Shown: positions 15,733-25,966, numbered from the stretch's first letter. The stretch is 39,036 bases of DNA from Asaccharospora irregularis DSM 2635 (GCF_900129815.1 NZ_FQWX01000002.1:169310-208345), one strand, 5' to 3'. Program-made: numbers and translations. The notes: a model not told the origin generated them from the sequence alone.

Positions 15733-17409
15733 ATGAAATTAAAGCCAGAAGTATTAGAAACAGACATTCTAATAATTGGTGGGGGAGCAGCAGGATGTTT
15801 TGCAGCACTTACTGCTTCCGAAAAATCAGAGGTACAAGTGATAATAGCCGAAAAAGCAAATATAAAAAGAAGTGGATGTTTGGCTGCAGGAGTTAATGCA
15901 TTAAATGCCTATATAACAGAAGGGGAAACTCCACAGTCTTTTGTAGACTATGTAAAAGATGAATTTAATGGAGTAATAAGAGAAGATTTAGTATATACAA
16001 TAGCAGAGAAACTAAACAGTGTTACCAAAAAGATAGAAGATGCAGGACTTCCTATTTTGAAGGATGAGAATGGAGATTATGTTTCAAGAGGAAAGAGAAG
16101 TATAAAGATAAATGGTGAAAATATTAAGCCTTTACTTGCAAGTGAAGTAAGTAAAAAAGAAAATATAAGAGTTATGAATGGACTAAATATCACTGATTAT
16201 ATTTTAAAAAATAATAAGGTGATAGGGGCTTACGGATTCTCCATTGATGAAGAAAAGTTTTATGTTATTTACTCAAAAGCAGTTATATGTACAACTGGGG
16301 GAGCAGCTGGAATATACAAACCTAATAACCCTACATTTTCAAAACATAAGATGTGGTATAGCCCTTTTAATACAGGAGCAGGATATGCAATGGGTATAAG
16401 AGCTGGAGCAGAGATGACTACATTTGAGATGAGATTTATAGCTCTAAGATGTAAAGATACAATTGCACCTACAGGTACTATTGCTCAAGGAGTAAGAACT
16501 CCTCAGGTAAACAGCTTAGGAGAAAGATACGTTAAAAATTACGGGAAAGCTACTACAATTAACAGACTGTATTCAACAGTAATGGAAAACTTAAATGGAA
16601 GAGGACCTTGTTTCTTAAAGACAAAAGATATAAACGGCGAACAAGAAAATGAGTTATTTAAAGCATATTTAAATATGGCACCAGCTCAAACATTAAAGTG
16701 GGTAGACAGCAATACATCTCCAAGTACTGAAAATGTAGAGATAGAAGGAACAGAACCTTATATAGTAGGTGGCCATACAGCTAGTGGATATTGGATAGAT
16801 ATAGATAGAAAAACTACATTAGAAGGATTATATGCAGCAGGAGATGTAGCTGGGGGTAGCCCAAAAAAGTATGTGACAGGTTGTTTTGCAGAAGGAGAAA
16901 TTGCTGCAAATCATGCCATTAGTTATATAGAAAACAAAACTAATGAGAAAATAGATGAGTTAGAAATACAAAGTGAGTTAAGTGAAATAAATGGATTTTT
17001 TCAAAATGAAGGCACTATTTATACTATAGACCAGGTAGAAGAGGTTATGCAAAAGACAATGGACGAATATGCAGGAGGTATATCTCAAGGTTATAGTTAT
17101 ACAAAAATAAAGCTAAAGACTGCTTTAAATAGAATAGATGAACTAATTCAAATATCTAAAAAACTTAAAGCAAATGACTGTCACGAGCTACTTTTTATAT
17201 ATGAAATAATTGATCGTCTATATGTTGCAAAGGTGCTGATAGCTCATCTTATGGCTAGGGCTGAAACAAGATGGAGATGTTATCAAGAAAATGCAGATTT
17301 TCCAGAAAAAGATGATAATAATTGGATGAAGTATGTTAACTCAATATATAAAGATGGAAATGTCCAAATACTTTTAAGGGATTTAATTGAAAGAAGGGAG
17401 ATTTCATGA
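15733..17409 (+). CDS. aprA: Adenylylsulfate reductase, alpha (FAD) subunit
   Basis: 558 residues. FAD-binding Rossmann motif IIGGGAAGCFAAL at residues 14-26, SGCLAAGVNALNAYI (AprA-specific), GPCFLKTK, the HTASGYWIDIDRKTTLEGLYAAGDVAGG segment and KYVTGCFAEGEIAANHA, all typical of AprA rather than of other fumarate-reductase-type flavoproteins. Function: two-electron reduction of APS to sulfite and AMP, together with AprB. It is shorter than the enzyme of true sulfate respirers. With no dsrAB or qmo genes nearby and an assimilatory sulfite reductase in the operon, the role here is assimilatory. Ribosome site GGAGG; overlaps aprB by ATGA. Confidence 0.93.
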   Translation: MKLKPEVLETDILIIGGGAAGCFAALTASEKSEVQVIIAEKANIKRSGCLAAGVNALNAYITEGETPQSFVDYVKDEFNGVIREDLVYTIAEKLNSVTKKIEDAGLPILKDENGDYVSRGKRSIKINGENIKPLLASEVSKKENIRVMNGLNITDYILKNNKVIGAYGFSIDEEKFYVIYSKAVICTTGGAAGIYKPNNPTFSKHKMWYSPFNTGAGYAMGIRAGAEMTTFEMRFIALRCKDTIAPTGTIAQGVRTPQVNSLGERYVKNYGKATTINRLYSTVMENLNGRGPCFLKTKDINGEQENELFKAYLNMAPAQTLKWVDSNTSPSTENVEIEGTEPYIVGGHTASGYWIDIDRKTTLEGLYAAGDVAGGSPKKYVTGCFAEGEIAANHAISYIENKTNEKIDELEIQSELSEINGFFQNEGTIYTIDQVEEVMQKTMDEYAGGISQGYSYTKIKLKTALNRIDELIQISKKLKANDCHELLFIYEIIDRLYVAKVLIAHLMARAETRWRCYQENADFPEKDDNNWMKYVNSIYKDGNVQILLRDLIERREIS

Positions 17410-17720
17410 GTATAAAAATCGATAAAGAAAAGTGTGTAGGCTGTAGTAAATGCGCAAACGTTTGCCCAGGAAGATTAATCTATAAAGATGAGAATGATAA
17501 AGCATATATAAAATATGAGAAGAACTGCTGGGGATGTACAGCTTGTCTTAAAGAGTGTAGCGAATCAGCTATAAAATACTATTTAGGATCAGATATAGGT
17601 GGAAATGGTGCTTGTCTATATGTTAAGCAAAAAAGTGATGAGTTAAACTGGCATATAATTGATAATGATGGAAATGAAACGGTGATAAATACTAATAGAA
17701 AAGAATCAAATAAGTACTAA
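17406..17720 (+). CDS. aprB: Adenylylsulfate reductase, beta (ferredoxin-like) subunit
   Basis: 104 residues with two [4Fe-4S] sites: C10, C13, C16, C20 (CVGCSKCANVCPG) and C41, C44, C47, C51 (CWGCTACLKEC). The rest (IKYYLGSDIGGNGACLYVKQ) is the short AprB-type tail that packs on AprA. Passes electrons to the FAD of AprA. Dissimilatory AprB proteins have a longer C-terminal tail, so this is the compact assimilatory form. Start ATG overlaps the stop of aprA, indicating coupled translation and one-to-one production. Confidence 0.92.
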   Translation: MSIKIDKEKCVGCSKCANVCPGRLIYKDENDKAYIKYEKNCWGCTACLKECSESAIKYYLGSDIGGNGACLYVKQKSDELNWHIIDNDGNETVINTNRKESNKY

Positions 17721-17755
17721 TTATTTATTCATGAATTTTTAGGAGGGGGGACAGT

Positions 17756-18595
17756 ATGAGTCTAATAATGGAGGGTGTATGTAAAAAATATAGGAGTGCT
17801 AACAAGGAATTTGAAATACTTAGAAATGTAGAGTTAACTGTAAATGATGGTGAATTTGTATGTATACTAGGACCATCAGGATGTGGAAAATCAACACTTC
17901 TTAATATTATAGCTGGATTTGAAAAAGTTACAGATGGAAAAGTACTCCTTGATGGAAAAGAAGTAAATTCTCCAGGACCAGATAGAGCAGTTGTATTTCA
18001 AGAACATGCGCTTTTTCCATGGTTAAAGGTTATAGACAATGTGGAATTTGGAATGAAGATTGAAGGAGTTTCAAAAAGCGAAAGAAGAGAAAGGGCACTA
18101 AAGTACCTAGATATGATGCACCTTACCAACTTTAAAGATTGTTTTGTACATGAACTTTCAGGGGGAATGAAACAAAGGGTTGCTATTGCAAGAGCGCTTT
18201 GCTTAGATTCAAACATACTGCTTATGGATGAACCATTTTGTTCTCTTGACAGTCAAACTAGGGAATTGCTTCAATTGGAAGTTCAAAGAATTTGGTGGAA
18301 TACAAAAAAAACCATAGTATTTATAACACATAGTATTGAGGAAGCAGTACTTTTAGCTGATAGAATTATTCTTATGCCATCAAGTATTGATTCTCAAATG
18401 AAGGAATTTAAAATACAGCTTGCAAGACCAAGACAAATAGGTAACGTGGATGTAACCTATATGGTATCAAAGATTATGAAAGAGTTAAAAAAGGAGGTGG
18501 AGAAGGTTGCTAAATCAGAGTATGATGAAGGATGGAACTTGGAAAAAGATTCTATTTTATATAATGATAATAATGATATGGGAATTGGTTTATAG
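17756..18595 (+). CDS. ABC transporter ATPase (SsuB/TauB family), probable sulfate/sulfonate import
   Basis: 279 residues: Walker A GPSGCGKST (about 42-50), Q-loop VVFQEHALFPWL, signature LSGGMKQRVAIARAL, Walker B ILLMDEPFCSLD, switch His in FITHSIEEAV. FPWL after the Q-loop is typical of the nitrate/sulfonate/taurine group. The C-terminal tail overlaps the permease gene by 89 bp. It lies in the middle of the sulfate-reduction operon, so sulfate or an organosulfonate is the likely cargo. No substrate-binding protein is encoded in the operon, which is unusual for this importer class. Confidence 0.88.
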   Translation: MSLIMEGVCKKYRSANKEFEILRNVELTVNDGEFVCILGPSGCGKSTLLNIIAGFEKVTDGKVLLDGKEVNSPGPDRAVVFQEHALFPWLKVIDNVEFGMKIEGVSKSERRERALKYLDMMHLTNFKDCFVHELSGGMKQRVAIARALCLDSNILLMDEPFCSLDSQTRELLQLEVQRIWWNTKKTIVFITHSIEEAVLLADRIILMPSSIDSQMKEFKIQLARPRQIGNVDVTYMVSKIMKELKKEVEKVAKSEYDEGWNLEKDSILYNDNNDMGIGL

Positions 18596-19274
18596 ATTTA
18601 TTGGGTTTCCTTCTCCGATGGAGGTTTTTGAAAGTATTTCAATAATGATAAAAAATGGTACCTTAGGTGTAGCTATATTAATAAGTTTAAGAAGACTTTT
18701 TACTGGATATCTAATTTCCTTGTGTATAGGATTGCTTGTAGGTATATTTATCCTAAAACTAAAATCAACAAGAGATAGTTTTGTCAAACTATTAGGAGCT
18801 CTTCAAACTATGCCTAACGTATGCTGGGTACCTTTTGCAGTTTTGTGGTTTGGAGTAAATGAAAAAGCGATACTATTTGTAGTAATTATAGGTTCAGTTT
18901 TTGCTGTATCTATGGCAATAGAAAGTGGTATTAAAAATATAAACCCTACTTATATTAGGGTAGCAGAAATGACTGGAGCTAGGGGATATACATTATATAA
19001 AGAAGTTATTTTCCCAGCAGCTATCCCAGTTATTATATCTGGAGTAAAACAAGGATGGGCTTTTGCTTGGAGAGGACTAATAGCAGGGGAAATGATAGCT
19101 TCTTCAATGAATGGATTAGGAGAGATATTAAGCAATGGAAAGAAGTATAACGATATAAACGAGATAGTTGCGATTATGGTAGTGATTATTGTAGTTGGTC
19201 TTGTAATAGATAGAGTTGTATTTGAAAATATCGAGTCTTCTGTAAGGCGTAAATTTGGATTAAAAAATGCTTAA
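18507..19274 (+). CDS. ABC transporter permease (SsuC/TauC family)
   Basis: 255 residues, six or so membrane helices. Conserved features: FPSPMEVFES near the N-terminus, LGALQTMPNVCWVPFAVLWFG, and the cytoplasmic coupling loop around AEMTGARGYTLYKEVIFPAAIPVI with the following GWAFAWRGLIAGEM. Start TTG 18507 follows AAGGAGG inside the upstream gene, so the 89-bp overlap is real rather than a prediction artefact. Works with the ATPase before it; the external binding protein must come from elsewhere in the genome. Confidence 0.88.
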   Translation: MLNQSMMKDGTWKKILFYIMIIMIWELVYRFIGFPSPMEVFESISIMIKNGTLGVAILISLRRLFTGYLISLCIGLLVGIFILKLKSTRDSFVKLLGALQTMPNVCWVPFAVLWFGVNEKAILFVVIIGSVFAVSMAIESGIKNINPTYIRVAEMTGARGYTLYKEVIFPAAIPVIISGVKQGWAFAWRGLIAGEMIASSMNGLGEILSNGKKYNDINEIVAIMVVIIVVGLVIDRVVFENIESSVRRKFGLKNA

Positions 19275-19292
19275 AATTAGGGAGGAGTAAAA

Positions 19293-20093
19293 ATGAATCA
19301 TTTAGACAGATTAGAAGCAGAAAGTATTTATATTTTAAGGGAAGCTTATAAGAAATTTGGTAAGCTTGGGATGCTATGGTCTATAGGAAAGGACTCAACT
19401 GTAATGTTATGGCTTGCACAAAAAGCATTCTTTGGAAACTGTCCGTTCCCTTTAATACATGTAGATACCACATATAAAATACCTGAAATGATAACTTTTA
19501 GAGATGAAGTTGCCAAAAAATATAACTTAAAATTAATAGTTAATACAAATACAAAGGCACTTGAAGAAGGTATGGGGCCACATGAAGGTAGACTTATTTG
19601 TTGTAAGGCTTTAAAGACAGAAGGGCTTAATCAAATAACGAAAGAGCATGAATTTGAAGGACTTATTGTTGGCATAAGAAGAGATGAAGAAGGTTCAAGG
19701 TCAAAAGAGAGAGTATTTAGTGAAAGAAATTCTGAATCAGAATGGGATTACACTGATCAGCCACCTGAACTTTGGGATCAATTCAAAACCGATTTCAAGA
19801 AAGGAAATCATATAAGAGTGCATCCTATTATAAACTGGAGAGAAATTGACGTTTGGGAATATATAAAGAGAGAAAATATTCCTCTAGTTGATTTATATTT
19901 TGCTAAAGATGGTAAGCGATATAGAAGTTTAGGTTGTGCTCCATGTACAAATCCAATAGACTCAAATGCGACTACTATAGATGAAATAATTGAAGAGTTA
20001 AAGAATTCTAATGAAACTGAGAGATCAGGAAGAGCACAGGATCAAGAGGATTCACATGCATTAGAGAAACTTAGAAAACAAGGATATATGTAA
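19293..20093 (+). CDS. cysD: Sulfate adenylyltransferase, small subunit
   Basis: 266 residues, PAPS-reductase/ATP-PPase fold: [20 protein letters not shown] (PP-loop variant S-x-GKDS), [34 protein letters not shown] and the C-terminal [12 protein letters not shown]. With CysN it forms APS and pyrophosphate from sulfate and ATP, the GTPase pushing the unfavourable reaction forward. Ribosome site GGGAGGAG. Spacing of 18 bp from the permease and 27 bp to cysN supports one operon. Confidence 0.95.
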   Translation: MNHLDRLEAESIYILREAYKKFGKLGMLWSIGKDSTVMLWLAQKAFFGNCPFPLIHVDTTYKIPEMITFRDEVAKKYNLKLIVNTNTKALEEGMGPHEGRLICCKALKTEGLNQITKEHEFEGLIVGIRRDEEGSRSKERVFSERNSESEWDYTDQPPELWDQFKTDFKKGNHIRVHPIINWREIDVWEYIKRENIPLVDLYFAKDGKRYRSLGCAPCTNPIDSNATTIDEIIEELKNSNETERSGRAQDQEDSHALEKLRKQGYM

Positions 20094-20120
20094 AAAATAT
20101 AAAAAACGGGGGTGCTAAAA

Positions 20121-21953
20121 GTGACTAAAGAAAGAGAAAATTTAAATATAGTTGTAGTAGGACACGTAGATCATGGGAAATCAACTCTTATAGGAAGATT
20201 GCTTTATGATACAAATTCGCTTCCACAAGGAGCAATAGAAAAGGTAAAAAAAATATCTGCTGACAATGGAAAAGAATTTGAATATGCATTTCTTTTAGAT
20301 GCTTTTGAAGAAGAGCAAAAACAAGGAATAACTATAGATATAACTATGCTTCAATTCTTTACTAAAAAAAGAGACTATATAATTATAGATGCTCCAGGAC
20401 ATAAAGAATTTTTAAAGAATATGATATCTGGAGCGGCAAGTGCAGAAGCAGCTATTTTAGTTGTGGATGCTAAAGAAGGCATACAAGAACAATCAAAAAG
20501 ACATGGATATATACTTTCACTACTTGGTATTAAGAAAATATATGTAGCTATAAACAAGATGGATTTAGTAGATTACACAGAAGAAAGATTTTATGAAATA
20601 CAAACTCAATTTAATGAGTTTCTAAATAATTTAAACATATATCCTGAAAAGTATATACCTATTTCCGCTTTCAATGGTGAAAATATTGTATCGAGTTCTA
20701 AAAAGATGCCTTGGTATAATGGAAATTCAATCCTTGAGAATATGGATAATATAGAAAAAGAAAAGGGTATTGAAGAAAAGCCACTGAGATTTCCAATTCA
20801 AGATGTTTATAAATTTGACAATAGAAGAATAGTTGCAGGAAGAATTGAGGCGGGTACCTTAAAAGAAGGAGATGAGATTGTAGTATATCCTAGTGGTAAG
20901 TCTACAAGAGTAAAATATATCGAGTCTTGGCAAGAAAGTGACAAAACGGATAAGGTATCAGCGGGAATGTCAGTAGGTATTACCCTAGAAGATGAATTCT
21001 ATAATAAAAGAGGGGAAATAATTTGTCATAAGGAAGATTCTATTACTGTAGCTAATGTCTTCAATGCAAATGTGTTCTGGCTTGGTAAAAATAATCTTTT
21101 AAAAGATAAAAGATATAAATTAAAGCTTGCAACTCAAGAAGTAGAATTTGATATAATCTCAATAAATAAAATAATAGATGCTGCTACATTAGAAAATAGT
21201 GAAGATCTAAGCAGCATAAAGAAAAACGATGTTGCTGAGGTTACAATAAAGACAAAACAACCTATATGTTTTGATAAGTTTAGCGATCTACAGGCTACCG
21301 GAAGATTCGTAATTATTGATAACTACGATATAAGTGGTGGTGGAATTATTTCAGAAGTTGAAGATTCATTAAAAAGAGAAATTAAGGAAGTAAAGAGTAA
21401 GAATATATCAATAAGAAAGAGATTGGTTTCTAGAAAAGACAGGGAAAACAGTTTAAATCAAAAGGGAAGGGTAATTTGGCTTAGCGGTTTACCAGGTTGT
21501 GGTAAAAATGAAATTGCTGTTAAGCTTGAAAAGAGATTATTCGAGCTTGGTAAAAAGGTATACTATATAGATTCATCACATTTAAGATTTGGATTAAGCT
21601 CTGACCTTTCATTTACAGCAAAAGATGCCCATGAACAAACAAGAAGAATAGCAGAAGTCGCTAATCTATTTGCTGATAGTGGAACTATAACTATAGTAAC
21701 ATCAGTTAGTAGATTTAAAGAAGACAGAGAATATGCAAGAGAAATAATAGGCAAAAATAATTATGTAGAGATTTTTGTAGATGCTGATAATAAAATATGT
21801 AAAAAGAGAAATCCAAATGCATTTAGTGAAGATAGTGACAATGTATTTGATTATGAAAGATCTAACTATCCTGTTGTATCTCTTTATGTAGATGATGCTG
21901 AATTTAACTCAGATAAAAAAGCTGAAGCTATAATGGAGCTATTAGGATATTAA
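20121..21953 (+). CDS. cysN: Sulfate adenylyltransferase GTPase subunit with degenerate APS-kinase domain (CysNC)
   Basis: 610 residues from GTG 20121, eight bases after GGGGG; an upstream GTG at 20112 overlaps the SD. Residues 1-430 are the EF-Tu-like GTPase: P-loop GHVDHGKS (14-21), DAPGHKEF, NKMDLVDY, and domains II-III. From about residue 450 an APS-kinase-like domain is fused, but its key sites are altered: the P-loop reads GLPGCGKNE (Asn463 for Ser), the LDGDN motif reads IDSSH, and the RDPKGLYKKAR lid is missing. It is probably inactive, a structural or regulatory leftover, with the separate CysC doing catalysis. Last gene of the operon. Confidence 0.9.
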   Translation: MTKERENLNIVVVGHVDHGKSTLIGRLLYDTNSLPQGAIEKVKKISADNGKEFEYAFLLDAFEEEQKQGITIDITMLQFFTKKRDYIIIDAPGHKEFLKNMISGAASAEAAILVVDAKEGIQEQSKRHGYILSLLGIKKIYVAINKMDLVDYTEERFYEIQTQFNEFLNNLNIYPEKYIPISAFNGENIVSSSKKMPWYNGNSILENMDNIEKEKGIEEKPLRFPIQDVYKFDNRRIVAGRIEAGTLKEGDEIVVYPSGKSTRVKYIESWQESDKTDKVSAGMSVGITLEDEFYNKRGEIICHKEDSITVANVFNANVFWLGKNNLLKDKRYKLKLATQEVEFDIISINKIIDAATLENSEDLSSIKKNDVAEVTIKTKQPICFDKFSDLQATGRFVIIDNYDISGGGIISEVEDSLKREIKEVKSKNISIRKRLVSRKDRENSLNQKGRVIWLSGLPGCGKNEIAVKLEKRLFELGKKVYYIDSSHLRFGLSSDLSFTAKDAHEQTRRIAEVANLFADSGTITIVTSVSRFKEDREYAREIIGKNNYVEIFVDADNKICKKRNPNAFSEDSDNVFDYERSNYPVVSLYVDDAEFNSDKKAEAIMELLGY

Positions 21954-21996
21954 TCTAAAGTACAACAATCTATCCATATTCTTAAATCCTTAAAAT

Positions 21997-22034
21997 GTAC
22001 TAAAAAAGCCCTTTTAAAAGGGCTTTTTTAGTAC
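21997..22034. terminator. Bidirectional intrinsic terminator between cysN and the CWB2 gene
   Basis: Perfect 38-bp palindrome (19-bp arms) with core GCCCTTTTAAAAGGGC, A6 on the left and T6 on the right. Serves the two convergent genes. Confidence 0.95.
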
Positions 22035-22046
22035 AGAGATATTTTA

Positions 22047-23105
22047 TTACATCATAACATCATCCATTTTATGCTCAATTGATAACAACATTTCAATATC
22101 AATTTGAGTATTATAAAATATTTCATCAATAGAGCCAATGATGAATCCATGCATATATGGAGGTTTTGGCATACCCATTGGTGGATTTGGCTTAACTGAT
22201 TCTATATATTCTTTTACTTCTGTTGGTACATTATTACGTCTTACTAAAATAAGTGGAGTATGCTTACCCATATGAGCGAACAAAACTGAAGGAACTATTA
22301 ACATTGGATTATCTAAAGAAGAAAATGTAAATGCATGACCATCTTTATAATCTCTTCCCCATCCAAATTCAGTTTGATTATCTTTATATTTTGCAAAGTT
22401 AACTGATATTTCATAAGGATTGTTTCCGGTAATTCTATCTATAGTTCCTACATTAGGTAGTTTTGATAGAAAATTTTCCACTGATTCAGATATAGTATTT
22501 GTTGAACCCACAATATAAATATTAACTTCTTGTTTTTGTCCTATTGTATCTATTACACATCTAGGAATTTCATTTTTATTTACATATAATATAGGATCAC
22601 CATGATGAGCAGACCAAAAAGTAGCTGGAGTTCCTTCAGAAAGACTTTCACCAGATACAATTAATATATTTTTAGCACCATTTTTTATAGTAGCAACTGC
22701 ACATGCTGTTTCATAGTGGTTACGTCCAACTATATGATAAGTAGTTAATCCTACTTTATTCAGTTGATTTTCAATGTTTTTAGAAATATTGCCAACTAAG
22801 ATAGCTTGTATGCCATTGTAGCCTTTTGGATATAACCTCATTATCTCATCTAATGTTTTTTTACTCAAATTGTTACCATCTGTAAGTAATATAGGTGCAT
22901 TAATAGGAAAATGAACAAGAGAAGCTGAAGCAATACCATCAAATAAGTTATTCTTATTTACAAGAATTACCGCATTGGGTTTCATATGAGTAAAACTCAT
23001 TTTTGATACTTCTATTGATAAATCAATAGGATCTTTTTTACATATACGGGTAGTGTTTAATGTAAATAATGATTCATCGGATAAATTATTATTAATATAA
23101 TTCAT
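22047..23105 (-). CDS. Cell-wall-binding repeat 2 (CWB2) protein without signal peptide
   Basis: 352 residues built of three CWB2-type repeats: an RICKKDPIDLSIEVSK-like start, PINAPILLTDGNNLSK, IQAILVGN, then HIVGRNHYETACAVA, NILIVSGESLSEG, YIVGSTNTIS and RITGNNPYEISVNFA. In clostridia these modules attach S-layer proteins to wall polymers. Here there is no signal peptide, no transmembrane helix and no extra functional domain, so export is unclear; leaderless CWB2-only proteins may stay in the cytoplasm. Strong ribosome site AAAGGAGG. Divergent from copA. Confidence 0.85.
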   Translation of the reverse strand: MNYINNNLSDESLFTLNTTRICKKDPIDLSIEVSKMSFTHMKPNAVILVNKNNLFDGIASASLVHFPINAPILLTDGNNLSKKTLDEIMRLYPKGYNGIQAILVGNISKNIENQLNKVGLTTYHIVGRNHYETACAVATIKNGAKNILIVSGESLSEGTPATFWSAHHGDPILYVNKNEIPRCVIDTIGQKQEVNIYIVGSTNTISESVENFLSKLPNVGTIDRITGNNPYEISVNFAKYKDNQTEFGWGRDYKDGHAFTFSSLDNPMLIVPSVLFAHMGKHTPLILVRRNNVPTEVKEYIESVKPNPPMGMPKPPYMHGFIIGSIDEIFYNTQIDIEMLLSIEHKMDDVMM

Positions 23106-23233
23106 AATATGCCTCCTTTTGTATTTAGTATCATAATATGAATTTTATAAAAAAGATTGTTATTTTTTATTTCTTCATAAGAAACACACAATTTAATTCT
23201 ATTATGTAGATGTGGAATAAATATATTTTATAT

Positions 23234-23250
23234 ATACCCCCTAGGGGTAT
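23234..23250 (+). promoter_or_regulatory. CsoR operator in front of copA
   Basis: ATACCCCCTAGGGGTAT is a near-perfect match to the copper-sensing CsoR operator, 23 bp before the copA start. Copper-loaded CsoR leaves the DNA and allows expression. The csoR gene is not in this window. Confidence 0.85.
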
Positions 23251-23272
23251 GGGTTGATAAGGAGGTTAGTTT

Positions 23273-25747
23273 ATGAATAAGGAACAGGTGATTAGGGTAA
23301 CTGGCATGACATGTGCAGCTTGTGCCAAAGCCGTAGAAAGAGTTACTAAAAAATTAGAGGGGGTAGAATCTGCTAGCGTAAATATAGCTACTGAAAAGTT
23401 AAATATAAAATACGATAGTACAAAGTCTACTTATGAAGATATAAAAAGTGCAATAGAAAAGGCAGGTTATGGAGTTTTAGAAGAAGTTAAAGCTAAGGAA
23501 GTAATAATCCCTATTGGGGGTATGACATGTGCAGCTTGTGCTAAAGCTGTAGAGAGAGTAGTTAAGAAATTAGATGGCATAGAAAATGTATCTGTTAATA
23601 TGGCAACAGAAAAGGCAACTATAAATTATAATCCAAGCAAAGTAAGACTTTCAGAAATAAAAATGGCAATAGAAAAAGCTGGATATAAGGCATTAGAAAT
23701 AGAGAATAAAAGTTCTGTTGATGAAGATAAATTAAGAAAAGAAAAGGAAATAAAAACTTTATGGACTAAGTTTATAATATCAGCAATATTTGCAATACCA
23801 CTATTTTATATAGCTATGGGACCAATGTTAAAGCCACCGTTCCCTACACTTCCAATACCTGAGATTATAGACCCTATGATGTATCCAATGAATTTTGCAT
23901 TAGTACAGATATTCTTAACGATACCAATAGTCATAGCAGGATATAAATTCTACACAAGTGGAACAAAAGCTATACTAAATAAAAGTCCTAATATGGACTC
24001 TTTAATAGCAATGGGTACATCGGCTGCTGTACTATATAGCTTCTATGCAGCATATAGAATATCTATTGGGCAATTTGAAGCTGTAGAAAATATGTATTTT
24101 GAAACAGCAGGTATAATAATAGCGTTGGTATTACTTGGAAAATCACTTGAGGCAGTTTCAAAGGGAAGAACAAGCGAAGCTATAAAAAAACTTATGGGTC
24201 TAGTTCCTAAAACAGCAATAATAATAAAAGATGATAAAGAAATAGAAATACTTATAGAAGAAGTTGAAGTAGGAGATATAATATTAGTTAAACCAGGTTC
24301 AAAAATACCTGTTGACGGTGAAGTTACAGAAGGTCATACAGCAGTAGATGAATCAATGCTTACAGGAGAAAGTATACCTGTTGAAAAGAATAAAGGTGAC
24401 AAAGTAATAGGTGCAAGTATAAACAAAAATGGATCTATTAAATTTAAAGCTACGAAAGTAGGCAGCGATACAGCACTTTCACAAATAATAAAACTTGTTG
24501 AAGATGCTCAAGGATCAAAAGCACCTATAGCTCAAATGGCAGATATAGTATCAGGTTATTTTGTTCCTATAGTATTTGCAATAGCTACTTTATCAGGTTT
24601 AGCTTGGTACTTTAGTGGAGAAAGCGTAGTATTTTCACTTACAATATTTATAGCAGTATTGGTTATAGCTTGCCCTTGTGCACTAGGCCTTGCAACTCCA
24701 ACAGCTATAATGGTTGGTACAGGAAAAGGTGCAGAATATGGTGTTTTAATTAAAGGTGGAGAAGCACTTGAAAGTGCTCACAAAATAAACACTATAGTAT
24801 TTGACAAAACAGGTACTATAACAGAAGGAAAACCGGAGGTTACAGATATAGTAGTAACTGAGGTTGTAGATAAAAACACACTTTTAAAGATTGCAGCAAG
24901 TGCAGAAAAAGGGTCAGAACATCCACTTGGTGAGGCAATAGTTAAAGCTGGAGAAAAAGAAAATCTACCAATTCTTAAGGTAGACAAATTCAAAGCAATA
25001 CCAGGCCATGGTATAGAAGTTGAGATAGAAAATAGCTTAATATTATTAGGAAATAGAAAATTAATGTTAGACAGAAGTGTAGCATTAGAAAATCTACAAA
25101 ACGAAAGTGATAGATTAGCAGAAGAAGGTAAAACACCTATGTATATAGCAATAGACAATAAGTTAGCTGGTATAATAGCAGTTGCAGACGTTGTTAAAGA
25201 AAGTAGTGCAAAAGCTATACAAAAGCTACATGAAATGGGTATAGAAGTTGCTATGATAACAGGAGATAACAAAAAGACAGCAAGTGCAATAGCAAAACAA
25301 GTTGGAATAGATAGAGTACTTGCAGAAGTACTTCCACAAGATAAGGCAAATGAAGTTAAAAAGCTTCAATCAGAAGGCAAAAAAGTAGCTATGGTTGGAG
25401 ATGGAATAAACGATGCTCCAGCACTTGCACAAGCAGACATAGGTATAGCAATAGGTTCTGGTACTGATGTTGCAATGGAATCAGCTGATATAGTTCTTAT
25501 GAGAAGTGATTTAATGGATGTTCCAACAGCTATTAAATTAAGTAAAAGCACAATAAGAAATATAAAGCAAAATCTATTCTGGGCATTTGGATACAATGTT
25601 ATAGGTATACCTATAGCAGCCGGGGTACTTTATATGTTTGGAGGCCCACAATTAAATCCAATATTTGCAGCAGCTGCAATGGCATTAAGTTCAGTATCAG
25701 TTTTAGCTAATGCCCTAAGACTTAGAGGTTTCAAACCATATAAGTAA
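23273..25747 (+). CDS. copA: Copper-exporting P1B-type ATPase
   Basis: 824 residues. Two N-terminal HMA domains with MTCAAC (Cys14/17 and Cys86/89), eight membrane helices, TGES actuator motif, CPC metal site (Cys467-Pro-Cys469), phosphorylation site DKTGT (Asp511), SEHPLG in the nucleotide domain, [18 protein letters not shown] hinge and the closing [11 protein letters not shown] / [15 protein letters not shown] helices that mark Cu(I) pumps. Exports Cu(I) at the cost of ATP. Ribosome site AAGGAGG; CsoR box upstream. The 3' end and terminator have been duplicated downstream (26084-26290). Confidence 0.97.
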   Translation: MNKEQVIRVTGMTCAACAKAVERVTKKLEGVESASVNIATEKLNIKYDSTKSTYEDIKSAIEKAGYGVLEEVKAKEVIIPIGGMTCAACAKAVERVVKKLDGIENVSVNMATEKATINYNPSKVRLSEIKMAIEKAGYKALEIENKSSVDEDKLRKEKEIKTLWTKFIISAIFAIPLFYIAMGPMLKPPFPTLPIPEIIDPMMYPMNFALVQIFLTIPIVIAGYKFYTSGTKAILNKSPNMDSLIAMGTSAAVLYSFYAAYRISIGQFEAVENMYFETAGIIIALVLLGKSLEAVSKGRTSEAIKKLMGLVPKTAIIIKDDKEIEILIEEVEVGDIILVKPGSKIPVDGEVTEGHTAVDESMLTGESIPVEKNKGDKVIGASINKNGSIKFKATKVGSDTALSQIIKLVEDAQGSKAPIAQMADIVSGYFVPIVFAIATLSGLAWYFSGESVVFSLTIFIAVLVIACPCALGLATPTAIMVGTGKGAEYGVLIKGGEALESAHKINTIVFDKTGTITEGKPEVTDIVVTEVVDKNTLLKIAASAEKGSEHPLGEAIVKAGEKENLPILKVDKFKAIPGHGIEVEIENSLILLGNRKLMLDRSVALENLQNESDRLAEEGKTPMYIAIDNKLAGIIAVADVVKESSAKAIQKLHEMGIEVAMITGDNKKTASAIAKQVGIDRVLAEVLPQDKANEVKKLQSEGKKVAMVGDGINDAPALAQADIGIAIGSGTDVAMESADIVLMRSDLMDVPTAIKLSKSTIRNIKQNLFWAFGYNVIGIPIAAGVLYMFGGPQLNPIFAAAAMALSSVSVLANALRLRGFKPYK

Positions 25748-25783
25748 GAATATATTTGCCCCCTCTAAATAATTAATATAAAT

Positions 25784-25820
25784 AAAAAGAACTCTACTAA
25801 ATTTTAGGTAGGGTTCTTTT
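25784..25820 (+). terminator. copA terminator (copy 1 of 3 related hairpins)
   Basis: AAAAAGAACTCTACTAAA pairs with a GGTAGGGTTCTTTT right arm; T-run follows. Confidence 0.85.
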
Positions 25821-25966
25821 GCGTTAAATTCAAACAATATAAATATAATGTTATTTAAATATTAATTTAACAAGATTAAATTTCTACATAAAAAATACAT
25901 AATTCGATGTTAATATATATTTGTAGATAATAATATATTATCTACCCCCTTAGGTTATAATTTAAT

